NCBI RefSeq assembly: GCF_900089835.1
Contig: NZ_OANU01000064.1
Coordinates: forward strand, 34,410 to 98,409
Source: Vibrio thalassae
GTDB taxonomy: Bacteria; Pseudomonadota; Gammaproteobacteria; Enterobacterales; Vibrionaceae
Reading direction: 5' to 3'
Length of the DNA stretch: 64,000 nt
The translations under genes and the position numbers were made by a program. How positions within the stretch are numbered: the first letter of the stretch is position 1; each line of letters starts with the position of its first letter. The notes under the pieces were generated by a model. That model was given only the letters and a program-made list of their open reading frames with translations. It had not been told where the DNA came from and made no database searches. Shown in pieces: positions 37,862-47,498 of this stretch.

Positions 37862-38844
37862 ATGTTGGATGCATTCACTTATTTTGCCGATTGGTTGAGC
37901 TACTCGATCATGGGGTTCAAACCTGACACTCCTGTAGGGACAGGCGTTCATTTCTTTATTGAAGATGCCAGCAAGATTCTCGTTCTATTGATGGTTGTTA
38001 TTTACGTTATTTCGTATCTAAGGGCGAGTTTGAGTGTTGAGAAAGTTCGAGACTACTTGAGCGGCAAGAACCGCGGTATGGGTTACGTTTTAGGTTCTTT
38101 GTTTGGAGCGATAACGCCGTTTTGCTCTTGCAGTTCTATTCCTTTGTTCATGGAGTTTGTTTCTGCACGGATTCCCATTGGGATTACGATTGCTTTCTTA
38201 ATTACCTCTCCCCTTATTAATGAAGTCGTGGTGATTATGCTCGGGAGCATTTTAGGGCTCAAATTTACGGTGATGTACGTCGCGATTGGGATGTTATTAG
38301 GTATTTTGGCTGGCATGATCGTCGATTTCTTCAAGGCTTACCGCTGGCTACAACCGTTTCTTGCCAGTGCTTATCTTGACGACCAGCACAATCACAAACA
38401 GAACACAGTTGTCGCGCCCTCGACCTTGAATCATCGACAGCGACATACCTTTGCAATGAACGAAACAAGGACGATTGTTAAGCGTATTTGGAAATGGGTG
38501 ATTATCGGTGTTGGTATTGGGGCGTTTATTCATGGTTTTGTTCCCGCGCAATGGTTTGAACAACACTTATCAAATGGTCAATGGTGGACAGTTCCATTAG
38601 CGACACTCACGGCTATTCCGATCTACACCAACGCTTCAGGTGTGGTGCCAATAATGGCTTCCTTGATTCAAAAAGGAATGCCTTTAGGAACGACGTTGGC
38701 TTTTTGTATGGGGCGGTAGCCGTGAGCTTGCCGGAATTTATGATGTTGAAGCAAGTGATGCAATATCGCTTTCTAGGGTTGCTTGCAGGATATCTACTGC
38801 TTGCTATCTCCGTTTTGGGGTGGCTGTTTAATGCGTATTACTGA
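37862..38844 (+). pseudogene. DUF318/ArsP-type permease, frameshifted near the end
   Basis: A permease of about 327 residues with eight or so membrane helices and the family's FCSCSSIPLF cysteine motif (about residue 85). The frame is broken at 38715: after LAFCMG the coding continues in another frame as AVAVSLPEFMMLKQVM to 38844, consistent with loss of one G from the GGGG run. All but the last 40 residues are in one frame. Members of this family export organoarsenicals or metals and often sit beside a thioredoxin-like gene, as here. Confidence 0.78.
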
Positions 38845-38865
38845 TTTTATTGATTGGAGATGATG

Positions 38866-39371
38866 ATGAAAATAATTCAAGTATATGGCTCAGGGTGTAA
38901 CAATTGTGCGGTTACTGCGGAACGTTTTACGCAGCTCGCGAGAGAGCTCGGGCAAGAGGTGTTTCTTAAGGTGATGAGTAACAGCCAGAAGTTTTGCTCT
39001 CTAACCGATGGTAAAGCATGGCTGTTTAAGGTCACCAAAAATCATTTCATTGGTAGGCTACGAAAAAAATTGAATTGGAGGATATTGGCGACCATTACAC
39101 CTCTGATACTTCATTGCCTGTTATGACTCAATTGCAAACCTGTTTGCCGCGTATTTTGCCCAAACTATCGGATGACGACCGACACATTATCGAAATGTGC
39201 GATTTGAATGGTTTACCTCAACTTGACTACGCCCAAAAATACGGTCTAACGTTAGCGGCGACCAAAGCGTGACTGCGCCGCGCTCGTATCGAGTTGAAAC
39301 AGAAACTAGTCAAAGAGTGTCAGGTAGAACAGGACACCTCTGGCGTGTGTAACTTTAAACGCGCTCACTAG
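38866..39371 (+). pseudogene. Thioredoxin-like / SigZ sigma factor deletion chimera
   Basis: The first 31 residues (KIIQVYGSGCNNCAVTAERF, then TQLARELGQ) are the start of a small redox-active-disulfide protein usually paired with DUF318 permeases. At about EVFLKV the sequence switches to an ECF sigma factor of the SigZ type (KFCSLTDGKAWLFKVTKNHF), missing its first part. A frameshift in an A-run at about 39066 moves the frame (EDIGDHYTSDT onward), and an in-frame TGA at 39270-39272 replaces the expected arginine codon before LRRARIELKQKL. Three lesions make the sigma factor certainly dead; the thioredoxin part has lost its C-terminal half. Confidence 0.8.
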
Positions 39372-40588
39372 TCGTTATAGGCGAGTGAATCAAGGACACC
39401 AAGTCCACTGTGCACTCCGCCTTCGGTGGTCGTTGCAGCTTTACTACGAACCAAGTAACCAGCGTAGCCATTGTCAGCAGTGGCGGGGGATCCTGACATA
39501 TGTACGGTAAATAGGCCGATTTCGTTAATCAGGTCATGAACAACATGTGGTTCACCATCCCGGACAACCAGCGCGGGTATGGCTCGTGGTGTGGGATGGA
39601 TTCTTCGCATTAACGCCCAAGTAGGGTATTGCTCGGGTGTGAGAGTCTTTAACTTATATGGAATTTCCTTATCAAAAATACAGTGCCCACCCCCTTCTCC
39701 TTGGTTTTTTAATACCCAATTGCTAACGTCGTCAGCTTGAATGAAATCATAGCTTTTTGCGTCGATAGGTCGCATATCTCCGAGCAATGGTTGAATCATC
39801 TTTGCTTCTTGCTCGGTCAATCCAAAAGTGAGTAATTGTTCGGCTGTCATTGAGGTCAATAGGGTTTGAACTCGCTTGCTGGTGGCTAATTGTTGACTCA
39901 CCGTCGCGTTGACTGCGACACGATGTTGCTCAATAAAGATGCGCGTTTTCATTAAAGTGTCGCAGCATTTTTGTTGATCAATATCCTCCGCAAGGTAATC
40001 ACAGTATTGATAGCCCGCTCTTAAATACACCGTATCGATGCCACCGACGCCTTCCAACACTAATCGGTCGTTGTCTCCAGTGGAAAGTGCTCGGTGAAGT
40101 TGTTTGAAAGTACGTCGGTACGTTTCAATGCCTAAGAGATGCAGTTGTTTCTCCAGTAAATGCTGGTCAAAGATATTGTCTTCATTTTCTTGGACAACCA
40201 TCAAAAATTTCGTTGGTCCTGGTTCGTTACTGTGTTTTTTGATGGTGTTTGCAGCGAAAACGATGCCTTGAGCCAGTCTCGCAATCGCAGGGTTAGGAAT
40301 TAACTCAAGTGAAGACGTCTGGCTCCATTTCGCAAAGGTCTGGTCCTGCTGAGTTTGCAGGTATCGATGAAGCTCATGGGCTCGTTGTCCAAATGGACCC
40401 ATACCCGCAGCGATACCGTTAAATTCGATAAGTTGAGGCCCAAGTCGAGCATCGTCCATAAAATCGGTACGCATAATTAACAGTGGTGTTCTCAGTGCCT
40501 TACCAGACTCGTGGATAGCTTGATGCATATTGAGTAATTCGTGAAAAAAGGCATCGTCGGCCGCGACAGGTTCAATGGCCTTACGCAA
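39368..40588 (-). CDS. Eukaryotic-type glutathione synthetase, N-terminus damaged
   Basis: This protein matches the eukaryotic (human GSS-like) glutathione synthetase family rather than bacterial GshB: PQLIEFNGIAAGMGPFGQRA, QENEDNIFDQHLLEKQL, VYLRAGYQYCDY, the ATP-binding loop KNQGEGGGHCIFD, LMRRIHPTP, INEIGLFTVHMS and the C-terminal GYLVRSKAATTTEGGVHSG all align in order. The visible frame gives 406 residues from a TTG at 40588, against about 474 in human GSS. Coding similarity continues upstream in frame (FDQLIKAAPIFGKLLSAVAS) to a TGA at 40691-40693, five codons after an ATG at 40708, and the expected segment between ALIKGNN and ARFDQL looks deleted. Catalytic parts are intact. Confidence 0.82.
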   Translation of the reverse strand: MRKAIEPVAADDAFFHELLNMHQAIHESGKALRTPLLIMRTDFMDDARLGPQLIEFNGIAAGMGPFGQRAHELHRYLQTQQDQTFAKWSQTSSLELIPNPAIARLAQGIVFAANTIKKHSNEPGPTKFLMVVQENEDNIFDQHLLEKQLHLLGIETYRRTFKQLHRALSTGDNDRLVLEGVGGIDTVYLRAGYQYCDYLAEDIDQQKCCDTLMKTRIFIEQHRVAVNATVSQQLATSKRVQTLLTSMTAEQLLTFGLTEQEAKMIQPLLGDMRPIDAKSYDFIQADDVSNWVLKNQGEGGGHCIFDKEIPYKLKTLTPEQYPTWALMRRIHPTPRAIPALVVRDGEPHVVHDLINEIGLFTVHMSGSPATADNGYAGYLVRSKAATTTEGGVHSGLGVLDSLAYND

Positions 40589-40708
40589 AAAGTGAGCATC
40601 ACTTGCGACGGCGCTGAGTAACTTACCAAAGATCGGAGCCGCCTTGATTAACTGGTCAAACCGAGCCTTATTGTTACCTTTAATCAGTGCTCACAAATCA
40701 CATGACAT

Positions 40709-41086
40709 ATATTTCTGTAATTGTCGAAATATTAGCTATAACACTTCTGATGTCAACAAAAATTGAAGCCATCTCTCGTAGAGGTTTGCAAAGAAAACTG
40801 ACGAACAACAATAATGGAAATACTCAAAGTTACTGACCCTCGCTTTCTCTATTTGGATTGAGAGGTGGACGGATGACGTTGGGTGTTGTGTACAGACCCT
40901 ACGTTCTATCCCTGATACCCATATTGTTTTAAGCGGCGTTGACCATCAAAGCTGTTTGATAGATTTTACCAATCGAATAGATAGGGAAGGACGAATTTTC
41001 AAAATTGTGGCCGTATAGCAATATAGTCCCATCAGCGCAGAACAGCGCCACACTAATTAATACGACTACATTGAGAGAGTAAAGCT
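40709..41086 (+). other. Upstream region of first ahpC
   Basis: No gene is seen. The right part resembles the upstream region of the second ahpC and holds an OxyR-like site (40959-40995); GAGAG precedes the ahpC ATG. Confidence 0.5.
40959..40995 (+). promoter_or_regulatory. OxyR-like site of first ahpC
   Basis: ATAG (40959) - 7 bp - CAAT (40970) - 7 bp - ATAG (40981) - 7 bp - CGAA (40992) follows the OxyR spacing of four half-elements ATAG/CTAT every 11 bp, with two of four exact. Confidence 0.6.
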
Positions 41087-41644
41087 ATGATCAACACGAC
41101 TATTAAGCCATTTTCAGCAACTGCATTCAAACAAGGCGAATTCGTAGACATCACAGAGCAAGATGTGAAAGGTAAGTGGGCAGTATTCTTCTTCTACCCA
41201 GCAGACTTTACTTTCGTTTGCCCAACAGAGCTCGGTGATTTAGCTGACCACTATGCAGAGCTACAAGAGCGCGGTGTAGAAGTTTACTCAGTATCAACAG
41301 ACACACACTTCACACACAAAGCGTGGCATGACAGCTCAGACACAATTGGCAAAATCAACTACTACATGGTTGGTGACCAAACAGGCACAATCACTAACAA
41401 TTTCGGTGTAATGCGTGAAGGTCAAGGTCTTGCAGACCGCGCGACTTTCCTAGTTGACCCAGAAGGTGTTATCCAAGCAATGGAAATCACAGCAGAAGGT
41501 ATTGGCCGTAACGCAGAAGACCTAATGCGTAAAGTAAAAGCAGCACAATACGTTGCCGCTCACCCAGGTGAAGTTTGCCCAGCTAAATGGAAAGAAGGTG
41601 AAGAAACACTAGCGCCGTCTTTAGACCTAGTAGGCAAAATCTAA
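41087..41644 (+). CDS. ahpC: Peroxiredoxin AhpC, copy 1
   Basis: A 185-residue 2-Cys peroxiredoxin reducing hydrogen peroxide and organic peroxides. The peroxidatic Cys is in [10 protein letters not shown] and the resolving Cys in GEVCPAKW. The protein is identical in sequence to the second copy at 51011, and the first roughly 340 bases of the coding regions are almost identical at the DNA level, with a few silent differences near the 3' end. No ahpF is adjacent; it must share the AhpF reductase encoded at 51.8 kb. A hairpin terminator follows. Confidence 0.96.
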   Translation: MINTTIKPFSATAFKQGEFVDITEQDVKGKWAVFFFYPADFTFVCPTELGDLADHYAELQERGVEVYSVSTDTHFTHKAWHDSSDTIGKINYYMVGDQTGTITNNFGVMREGQGLADRATFLVDPEGVIQAMEITAEGIGRNAEDLMRKVKAAQYVAAHPGEVCPAKWKEGEETLAPSLDLVGKI

Positions 41645-41698
41645 GTTAGCTCTAGCGGCAAACTTGTTTTAGCCATAAAAGAAATATGAGTCCGTGTA

Positions 41699-41740
41699 AC
41701 AGGTTCCAATATTGCATCTCGATATTGGGACCTGTTTTTA
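41699..41740 (+). terminator. Terminator of first ahpC
   Basis: ACAGGT-T-CCAATAT pairs with ATATTGG-G-ACCTGT, followed by TTTTTA. Confidence 0.8.
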
Positions 41741-41878
41741 TTGGAACTGAATGAACATTGCTCGAGGCTGTCAGTATTGAGTTGAATAGCCGCAAAACAC
41801 TACAGGCATCACAGCGGATAGGCAATTATTTAGTAAAATAACTGCTAAGGTAGATGGCCAGGGTGACCGCATGATTGT

Positions 41879-42119
41879 CTAGTTTTTCATCACCTGACTA
41901 AAACCAGCCCTTAATACAGCCTCTAGCATCGATGTATTTATCATGCAGCGCTTTTGCTTACCAACAATGCTTAGCTTGGTTGGCTCTTCTCGGAGCATGT
42001 TCAAACTCATATGACGTAAGCATGATAGATTCTCTGCACCGTGATCTTTGTGTATCTAGCACGCATCTTCATTCATGGTGACCGCTTGAAAATGTACTTT
42101 GAAGTGGTCAATGTGCATA
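41879..42119 (-). pseudogene. ISAs1-family transposase C-terminal remnant
   Basis: The minus strand reads MNEDAC*IHKDHGAENLS, then CLRHMSLNMLREEPTKLSIV to a TAG at 41879-41881, matching the C-terminus of ISAs1-type (H-repeat-associated) transposases, where NEDASRIRKDHGAENLSLLR is typical. There is an in-frame stop at the position of the serine codon. The N-terminal part is gone. This relic lies between the first ahpC and the prephenate-dehydratase-like gene. Confidence 0.78.
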
Positions 42120-42247
42120 ATACTCTCCCTAAAAAGGGAGTATATGATCACAGCTAAATATGATCGTCAAATCGATCGTAATTTTGTTTAAAAACCTTCG
42201 CGATCTCACCCTGTGCTATTACCCAACTCTTCTCTAAACAACCGAAT

Positions 42248-42823
42248 TTGGTAGCGCCTGTGGATTTTTCAGGCACCCCTAGTAACACGCTTAAAATGGC
42301 CTTTGAACATGGAGGGTTGGCTTTTAGTACTGTAGAGAACTCAACCATTGATGGACGATTGGTACAGGCGACGGTCGAAGCATTCCAGAACTATAAAGTC
42401 GTTGATGTAAAAGGCTTTATCACAACACCAATAGAAATGTGTGTTTTGATGAATAGTGACGACGTGAAAACCAAACAGCCAGTTACGTTAATTGCCTCTC
42501 ACCCTGCGGCCTTAAAACAAATTAAGACTTGGAAACGTCAAGTAGGTGCCAAAGAACTTGCTGTTCCTGAAGGGACGGCAGCGGCGGCAAAGCAAGTTGC
42601 TGAACGTCAGCTTCCTTTGGGTATTGCCGCCATAGGGGCTTGTGTACTTGAATCAACGTATCCTAACTTAACGGTTGTGGAAAAAGGCGTACAAGACAAC
42701 AAAGATAACAAGACATCATTCCTATTGATGGACGTAACAAAGCGCACCACACCAATATCCGAAGAAGAGGCTAGAATGGCATTAACTGCGGCTATTGAAA
42801 GAGGGAAAGAGCTAAATAACTAG
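42248..42823 (+). CDS. Prephenate-dehydratase-like (BacA-type) protein, 5' end uncertain
   Basis: About 191 residues resemble a prephenate dehydratase domain: STVENSTIDGRLVQATVEAF (the ENxxxG segment), TPIEMCVLM, VTLIASHPAALKQ, LGIAAIGACVLESTYPNL and VQDNKDNKTSFLLMD. The catalytic TRF of dehydratases is TSF here, as in non-dehydratase relatives such as the prephenate decarboxylase BacA. The first usable start is TTG 42248; in-frame similarity seems to reach back to about 42182 (ITQLFSKQPNLVAPVDFSG) without a start codon, and the usual N-terminal LGPxGTFS motif is absent, so the 5' end may be frameshifted. Confidence 0.6.
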   Translation: MVAPVDFSGTPSNTLKMAFEHGGLAFSTVENSTIDGRLVQATVEAFQNYKVVDVKGFITTPIEMCVLMNSDDVKTKQPVTLIASHPAALKQIKTWKRQVGAKELAVPEGTAAAAKQVAERQLPLGIAAIGACVLESTYPNLTVVEKGVQDNKDNKTSFLLMDVTKRTTPISEEEARMALTAAIERGKELNN

Positions 42824-42864
42824 CTCTGGTGAATAACCAGTGAAAGGGGCGAGCACGCTAACTT

Positions 42865-44451
42865 TCACTGGCCTGCATCGCCTAGCTTGGTTATTTTGAC
42901 CTGGAAGTCAGGCTTAAATATGGCTGAATCCATCGTAGTGAGGGATGGACTAACAACAGGGTCGAAGTCCATATATCGAAGTATATCTCGTTCTAACTCG
43001 ATGCCTGGAGCGATTTCTATTAGTTCCAGTCCTCCCTCTATTAAGCGAAATACGGCTCTTTCAGTGATGTACATTGCTGGCTTGTGGCTTAACATAGCTT
43101 GTTTGGCGCTAAAGGTAATCTGTTCTACTTGGTTGATGAACTTTCTTTGTCGTCCTTCTTTAACAATAGTTAACCTTTGGTCATCGACGGAAAGTTGCAG
43201 CCCTTGAGCGGTAAAGGTGCCGCAGAAATAGACGTTCTTTGCATTCTGAGTGATATTAATAAAACCACCGCATCCGGCGATTTTGTTACCAAATCGAGAG
43301 ACATTGATATCGCCATGTTGATCGCATTGGGCTAAGCCTAAAAATGCTTGGTCGACACCACCACCATCATAGAAATCAAACATCTGATCTTGTGAGATGA
43401 TGGCTTGGGGATACTTTGAGGCACCAAAATCTAGCCCACTTTGCGGCATTCCTCCCACAGCTCCGGGTTCCACGGTAAGAGTAAATTGGTCGAGTATGCC
43501 AGCTTGCGTGGCCACTTTTGCGATATATTCTGGTGCTCCAATACCCAAATTAAGGATGGAATCAGCCTCCAGCTCTAACGCCGCTCGTCGCGCAATGATG
43601 GTTTTTGCATCAAGCAGATTATCGTGTTGAGGAGAGGGTGATGACGCGCACTTTTCTGGTGTATTACGGCCTACGAACTCTGAATTCATAATCGTCGCGA
43701 AGGTTTGCATGTGTTCACTTAGATCGTGGCAAACGACAATGGCATCTACAAAGATTCCAGGAATTTTAACGGCATGAGGATCAAGTTTACCTGATTCAAC
43801 CACCTGTTTTACTTGCACAATGACCTTGCCACCACCGTTCTTAGCGGCCTGTGCCGCTGCCAAGCTTTCAACGATTAGGCATTCATCTTCCATAGTGATG
43901 TTGCCGTTTTCATCAGCCGTAGTGCCTCGCAGGATTGCGACATCGAGAGGAAGCTTTTGGTAAAAAAGATATTCTTCGCCGAGTAATTCAACGACTTGCA
44001 CCCAGTCTTTTTGAGTGGCTGAGTTGACCTTTCCACCTTCTACTCTTGGATCGACAAATGTGCCGAGCCCAACTTTGCTCAAGGTTCCTGGTTTTCCGGC
44101 TGCGGTATCTCTTAATAGATGTGAAATGACACCTTGTGGAAGGTTGTAAGCCTCGATGAGATTATCGACGGCAAGCCTTTGTAGTTTAGGAACTAGCCCC
44201 CAGTGTCCACCTATGGCTCGCTTAACCAGACCTTGCTGAGCCAAGTGATTCACGGCTCGATCTTTGCCATCGCCTTGTCCGGCGGCAAAGACCAAGGTCA
44301 AATCTTTAGGGTGTTGGCAGTGAGCAAATCGTTCACCAATGGCGCGTTCGATCGCTTCCGGGACGACACTGCCGATAAATCCGCCAAGGAGCACCGCGTC
44401 TCCATCATGAACCCAAGTTGCAGCTTGTTCGGGAGTTAATTGCTCGACCAC
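42865..44451 (-). CDS. Acyl-CoA:acetate CoA-transferase family enzyme (YdiF-like)
   Basis: A 528-residue single-chain class I CoA-transferase. The N-terminal (alpha-type) half has DGDAVLLGGFIGSVVPEAIE and GLGTFVDPRVEGGK; the second (beta-type) half has the catalytic region LNLGIGAPEYIAKVA and TVEPGAVGGMPQSG; the active glutamate is likely that of TVEPGAVGG. It would activate a short carboxylate using another acyl-CoA. It sits 100 bp downstream of a LysR gene, on the same strand as the kinase/regulator/LysR set and near a TRAP transporter, which suggests use of the imported acid. Confidence 0.85.
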   Translation of the reverse strand: MVEQLTPEQAATWVHDGDAVLLGGFIGSVVPEAIERAIGERFAHCQHPKDLTLVFAAGQGDGKDRAVNHLAQQGLVKRAIGGHWGLVPKLQRLAVDNLIEAYNLPQGVISHLLRDTAAGKPGTLSKVGLGTFVDPRVEGGKVNSATQKDWVQVVELLGEEYLFYQKLPLDVAILRGTTADENGNITMEDECLIVESLAAAQAAKNGGGKVIVQVKQVVESGKLDPHAVKIPGIFVDAIVVCHDLSEHMQTFATIMNSEFVGRNTPEKCASSPSPQHDNLLDAKTIIARRAALELEADSILNLGIGAPEYIAKVATQAGILDQFTLTVEPGAVGGMPQSGLDFGASKYPQAIISQDQMFDFYDGGGVDQAFLGLAQCDQHGDINVSRFGNKIAGCGGFINITQNAKNVYFCGTFTAQGLQLSVDDQRLTIVKEGRQRKFINQVEQITFSAKQAMLSHKPAMYITERAVFRLIEGGLELIEIAPGIELERDILRYMDFDPVVSPSLTTMDSAIFKPDFQVKITKLGDAGQ

Positions 44452-44551
44452 ATCAACCTTCCTTATTGACTGTTTGACTCAAACGATGGCTTCAGATTAG
44501 ATCGAGAGCTCATTGTTGTTAACTGCAAATAAAGAGATTGTGTATTCCAAT

Positions 44552-45487
44552 TTAGGAACAATGGAGTTCTTTGACGCGTTTGTAGAGGTACTGTTTGAAA
44601 CCGGCACAACGCTCTGGCATTGGTGAGCGTGGCCGGAAAAACAGGTCAATATCAAAACTGGCACATTGATAATCTTGCATGATGTGTTGCAGCTCTCCCT
44701 TTGCAATCTTATCGCTGACAAGAGAATGGGGCAGGTAAGCGATTCCAGCGTTCTCTAGCGCAAGGTCGAGCAACATTTCACTGTTATCACACTCAAGAGT
44801 ATCTTTTATGGTGACCATTTCAGTGGTCCCATTTCGTTGAAAGCACCACTTGTTTTCACCCACTAAGGTTTGTGCATATAGGCAGCGATGTTGGCTCAGT
44901 TCATCAGGAGTTTTTGGGATCCCATGGGTGATTAGGTAATGCGGTGAGGCGCACAAATACAGAGGTTCACGCAGTAACTTTCGACGTATCAACAGTGAAT
45001 CTTCCTCATGTTCTCCTTGGTAACTGGCACTGGCGCGAAACGTAAAGTCGATATTTAACGGGTCAAAACTCCCTGCCTCGATAAAAATCTTAAAGTTCAC
45101 TTGAGGATGCATCTCAATATATTCCGCGACTATTTTGGTCAGATATTGCCGAGCGAACAGCGGTGTGGATGAAAGTTTTATTTCACCGCGCTGTTCCTCT
45201 GCAAAGTTTTGTACTTCTTCACATAAACTGCGCAGTTCTGGTAAGAGCGGAGAAAAGCGTTCAAAGAGCATCTGGCCTGCTTGAGTGGCGGCTATTTGAC
45301 GCGTACTTCGCTTAACCAGTTCAACCGACATCGCTTCCTCTAGTTCTTTAACCCAGCGGCTCCCTGCTGCTGTAGAAATCCCTTGTTGCAAACAAGCTTC
45401 TTTGAAAGACCCGCAACGAATAACGGCACAGAAGAACACTATTTTATCTAAGATAGGCTGTCGACTTGAAAGCAAATCATAGCTCAT
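44552..45487 (-). CDS. LysR-family regulator
   Basis: A 311-residue LysR protein: helix-turn-helix ACLQQGISTAAGSRWVKELE near residues 31-50 and an effector domain with a TPLFARQYLTKIVAEY start. The start overlaps the response-regulator stop by 4 bp, so kinase, response regulator and LysR are co-transcribed, an uncommon arrangement. It probably controls the adjacent CoA-transferase or the TRAP genes. Confidence 0.88.
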   Translation of the reverse strand: MSYDLLSSRQPILDKIVFFCAVIRCGSFKEACLQQGISTAAGSRWVKELEEAMSVELVKRSTRQIAATQAGQMLFERFSPLLPELRSLCEEVQNFAEEQRGEIKLSSTPLFARQYLTKIVAEYIEMHPQVNFKIFIEAGSFDPLNIDFTFRASASYQGEHEEDSLLIRRKLLREPLYLCASPHYLITHGIPKTPDELSQHRCLYAQTLVGENKWCFQRNGTTEMVTIKDTLECDNSEMLLDLALENAGIAYLPHSLVSDKIAKGELQHIMQDYQCASFDIDLFFRPRSPMPERCAGFKQYLYKRVKELHCS

Positions 45488-46116
45488 TCGTTAACCAATC
45501 CTTTTTGCAGTGCTAGTTTGACTAATGCCGCGGTCGACGTTGCGCCAAGTTTTTTCTTAATGCGTAATCTGTGGGTTTCCACTGTACGTACGCTAATGTG
45601 CAGTGTCTGCGCGATATCTTTATTACCTTGCCCGTTGACGATGGCTTTTAGAACATCGGATTCTCGGTTGGTTAAGGTGTCATCTTTGGGCTTAGGTTTG
45701 TCATTAATCTGCTCAAGTAATCGATCTGATGCTTGTGGGCAAAGGTATGATCGGCCATTGGCGACTTGATTTATGGCCATAACGAGTTCTTCCGAGCCTA
45801 CGTCTTTAAGGACATAACCCTTTGCTCCCGCTTTCACTGAGCGAATAACATAGTCTCTGCTGTCATGCATGGAGAGCATAATCACAGCGGTACTTGATTG
45901 TTTTTTTTCTAGTTTTTCAAGCACTTCTATACCATTAAGACCAGGCATATTGATATCAAGCAATAACACATTTGGCTTGAGTGCCATGGTGCTCTCCAAC
46001 GCTTCATGTCCGGTGCCGACACACGCAAGAATATCGAAGTTGTCTTCACGCTCTAGGCGTGACCTTAGGCCATCTTGCATTAATCGATGATCATCAGCCA
46101 ATACCAGTTTAATCAT
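45484..46116 (-). CDS. NarL-type response regulator
   Basis: A 210-residue response regulator. The receiver has KLVLADDHRLMQDGLRSRL and phosphoacceptor Asp in NVLLLDINMPGLNGIEVL; the LuxR-type DNA-binding domain has TLTNRESDVLKAIVNGQGNK and VRTVETHRLRIKKKLG. It overlaps both the upstream kinase and the downstream LysR gene by 4 bp. Confidence 0.92.
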   Translation of the reverse strand: MIKLVLADDHRLMQDGLRSRLEREDNFDILACVGTGHEALESTMALKPNVLLLDINMPGLNGIEVLEKLEKKQSSTAVIMLSMHDSRDYVIRSVKAGAKGYVLKDVGSEELVMAINQVANGRSYLCPQASDRLLEQINDKPKPKDDTLTNRESDVLKAIVNGQGNKDIAQTLHISVRTVETHRLRIKKKLGATSTAALVKLALQKGLVNE

Positions 46117-47498
46117 ATTACCTCCATATTTAGGGTCGCTCGTACTTCTGTACCTTGCCCTTGCTCACTGGTGACAGTAAATGAGCCACCGATTGCTTGA
46201 ATCCGTTCTTTCATGTTTTGTAGTCCCATATGTTCAAATATTGGTTGTGCTCGCTTGTTTGATTTAAGCTTTTTGGCCGGAATACCAATCCCATCGTCAC
46301 TGACAGTTAATATCAATAAACGGCCTTCCCTTTGCATGATGACATCGACACCTTGTGCTTTGGCGTGCTTTTCAACGTTGTGCAACGCCTCTTGGACGAC
46401 TCGATACAGGGTTGTTTCGACCTCTGGTAACAAATCCTCTCCCTCAATATCATGTTCAAACACTAACTCTAGCTGGGTTCGCTGGCGCAGTTCGTTGATG
46501 TAGGCTTCGATGCCGGCCACCAATCCTAAGTCGTCTAGCTGTGGGGGGCGAAGATCACGAGAAATCCGTCTTAGCTCGACGATCGCTTGTTCCATCGCAT
46601 TTTTGCTTGCGCTTAATTCGGCCTCTTTTTCAACGTTATCGTTTTCTTTGGTGACATTTTCTAGACGGTATTTAGCCGCGACCAACAGTTGGTTGACGCC
46701 ATCATGCAGCTCTCGTGATACTCGGCTTCGTTCGTTTTCCTGAGAATCGATAATTTGCTGATTTAAGACACTGAGTTGCTGATTCGCTAAGCGGCGTACA
46801 TTAAGGTTCAGGGAGGCTCCGAGCATGGCAATCACCGAAACGGCAATAAAAACCAAACCAAATAGGGCTGTGCTGGTTTTCCCGACACTTTGGTCAAAAC
46901 CATTTTGCATGTGAGTCACTTGTGTTTCGATATCATCAAGATATACCCCTGTGCCTATCATCCATTGCCATTTGTCGAGAGACACCGCATAACTCAGTTT
47001 GGGCAACGGCTCTTTCTTTGATGGTTTGTGCCATAAATAGTCAACAAACCCGCCGCCGCTCTTGCCTACTCTTATTAATTCTTGAAGTAGCTTCTTACCC
47101 TGTACATCCTCGACATTCCACCAGTTCTTGCCGATTCGATTTGGTTGATAAGGCAGTACCAACGCATCGCCATCCCAAGTGTAAGCAAAGAAGTAACCAT
47201 CGTTGCCATATGTGAGGCTGCTCAACTTTTCAGCAACAATTTGCTTCGCCAACTCTTCGGTCAATGATGGATTACGATAGTAAGGTTCGATGCTTTTGAG
47301 TGCCATTTCTACGTACTGTTTGAGTTCTTGCTTTTTAACGGCAAGAACATTGCTTCTCGTCAGGGCTACCTGTTCTTCCACTAACTGTTTTGCCTGAGAG
47401 AACATGATACTAGCAACAATTCCTACCACGATTATCAATGGCATTATCGAGAGGAGAATGATGTTGAACGTGAGCCTTCGGTTACCGACAAGTCTCAT
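46113..47498 (-). CDS. Cache-domain sensor histidine kinase (HisKA_3 type)
   Basis: A 461-residue membrane sensor. A membrane helix at about 9-29, an sCache_2-like periplasmic domain (YGNDGYFFAYTWDGDALVLP to KWQWMIGTGVYLDD), a second helix at about 205-225, then the dimerisation domain with the phosphoacceptor in RSRVSRELHDGVNQLLVAAK, and the ATPase domain (VVQEALHNVEKHAKA; DGIGI). sCache_2 sensors often bind short carboxylates. It lies divergent from the TRAP genes, whose transcription it presumably controls through the adjacent regulator. Confidence 0.9.
   Translation of the reverse strand: MRLVGNRRLTFNIILLSIMPLIIVVGIVASIMFSQAKQLVEEQVALTRSNVLAVKKQELKQYVEMALKSIEPYYRNPSLTEELAKQIVAEKLSSLTYGNDGYFFAYTWDGDALVLPYQPNRIGKNWWNVEDVQGKKLLQELIRVGKSGGGFVDYLWHKPSKKEPLPKLSYAVSLDKWQWMIGTGVYLDDIETQVTHMQNGFDQSVGKTSTALFGLVFIAVSVIAMLGASLNLNVRRLANQQLSVLNQQIIDSQENERSRVSRELHDGVNQLLVAAKYRLENVTKENDNVEKEAELSASKNAMEQAIVELRRISRDLRPPQLDDLGLVAGIEAYINELRQRTQLELVFEHDIEGEDLLPEVETTLYRVVQEALHNVEKHAKAQGVDVIMQREGRLLILTVSDDGIGIPAKKLKSNKRAQPIFEHMGLQNMKERIQAIGGSFTVTSEQGQGTEVRATLNMEVI

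Noticed and set aside
40691..40693. In-frame TGA near the glutathione synthetase start as a selenocysteine codon
   Set aside because: No SECIS-like hairpin seen, no selenoprotein in this family, and the region also has an apparent deletion, so a plain stop is simpler.
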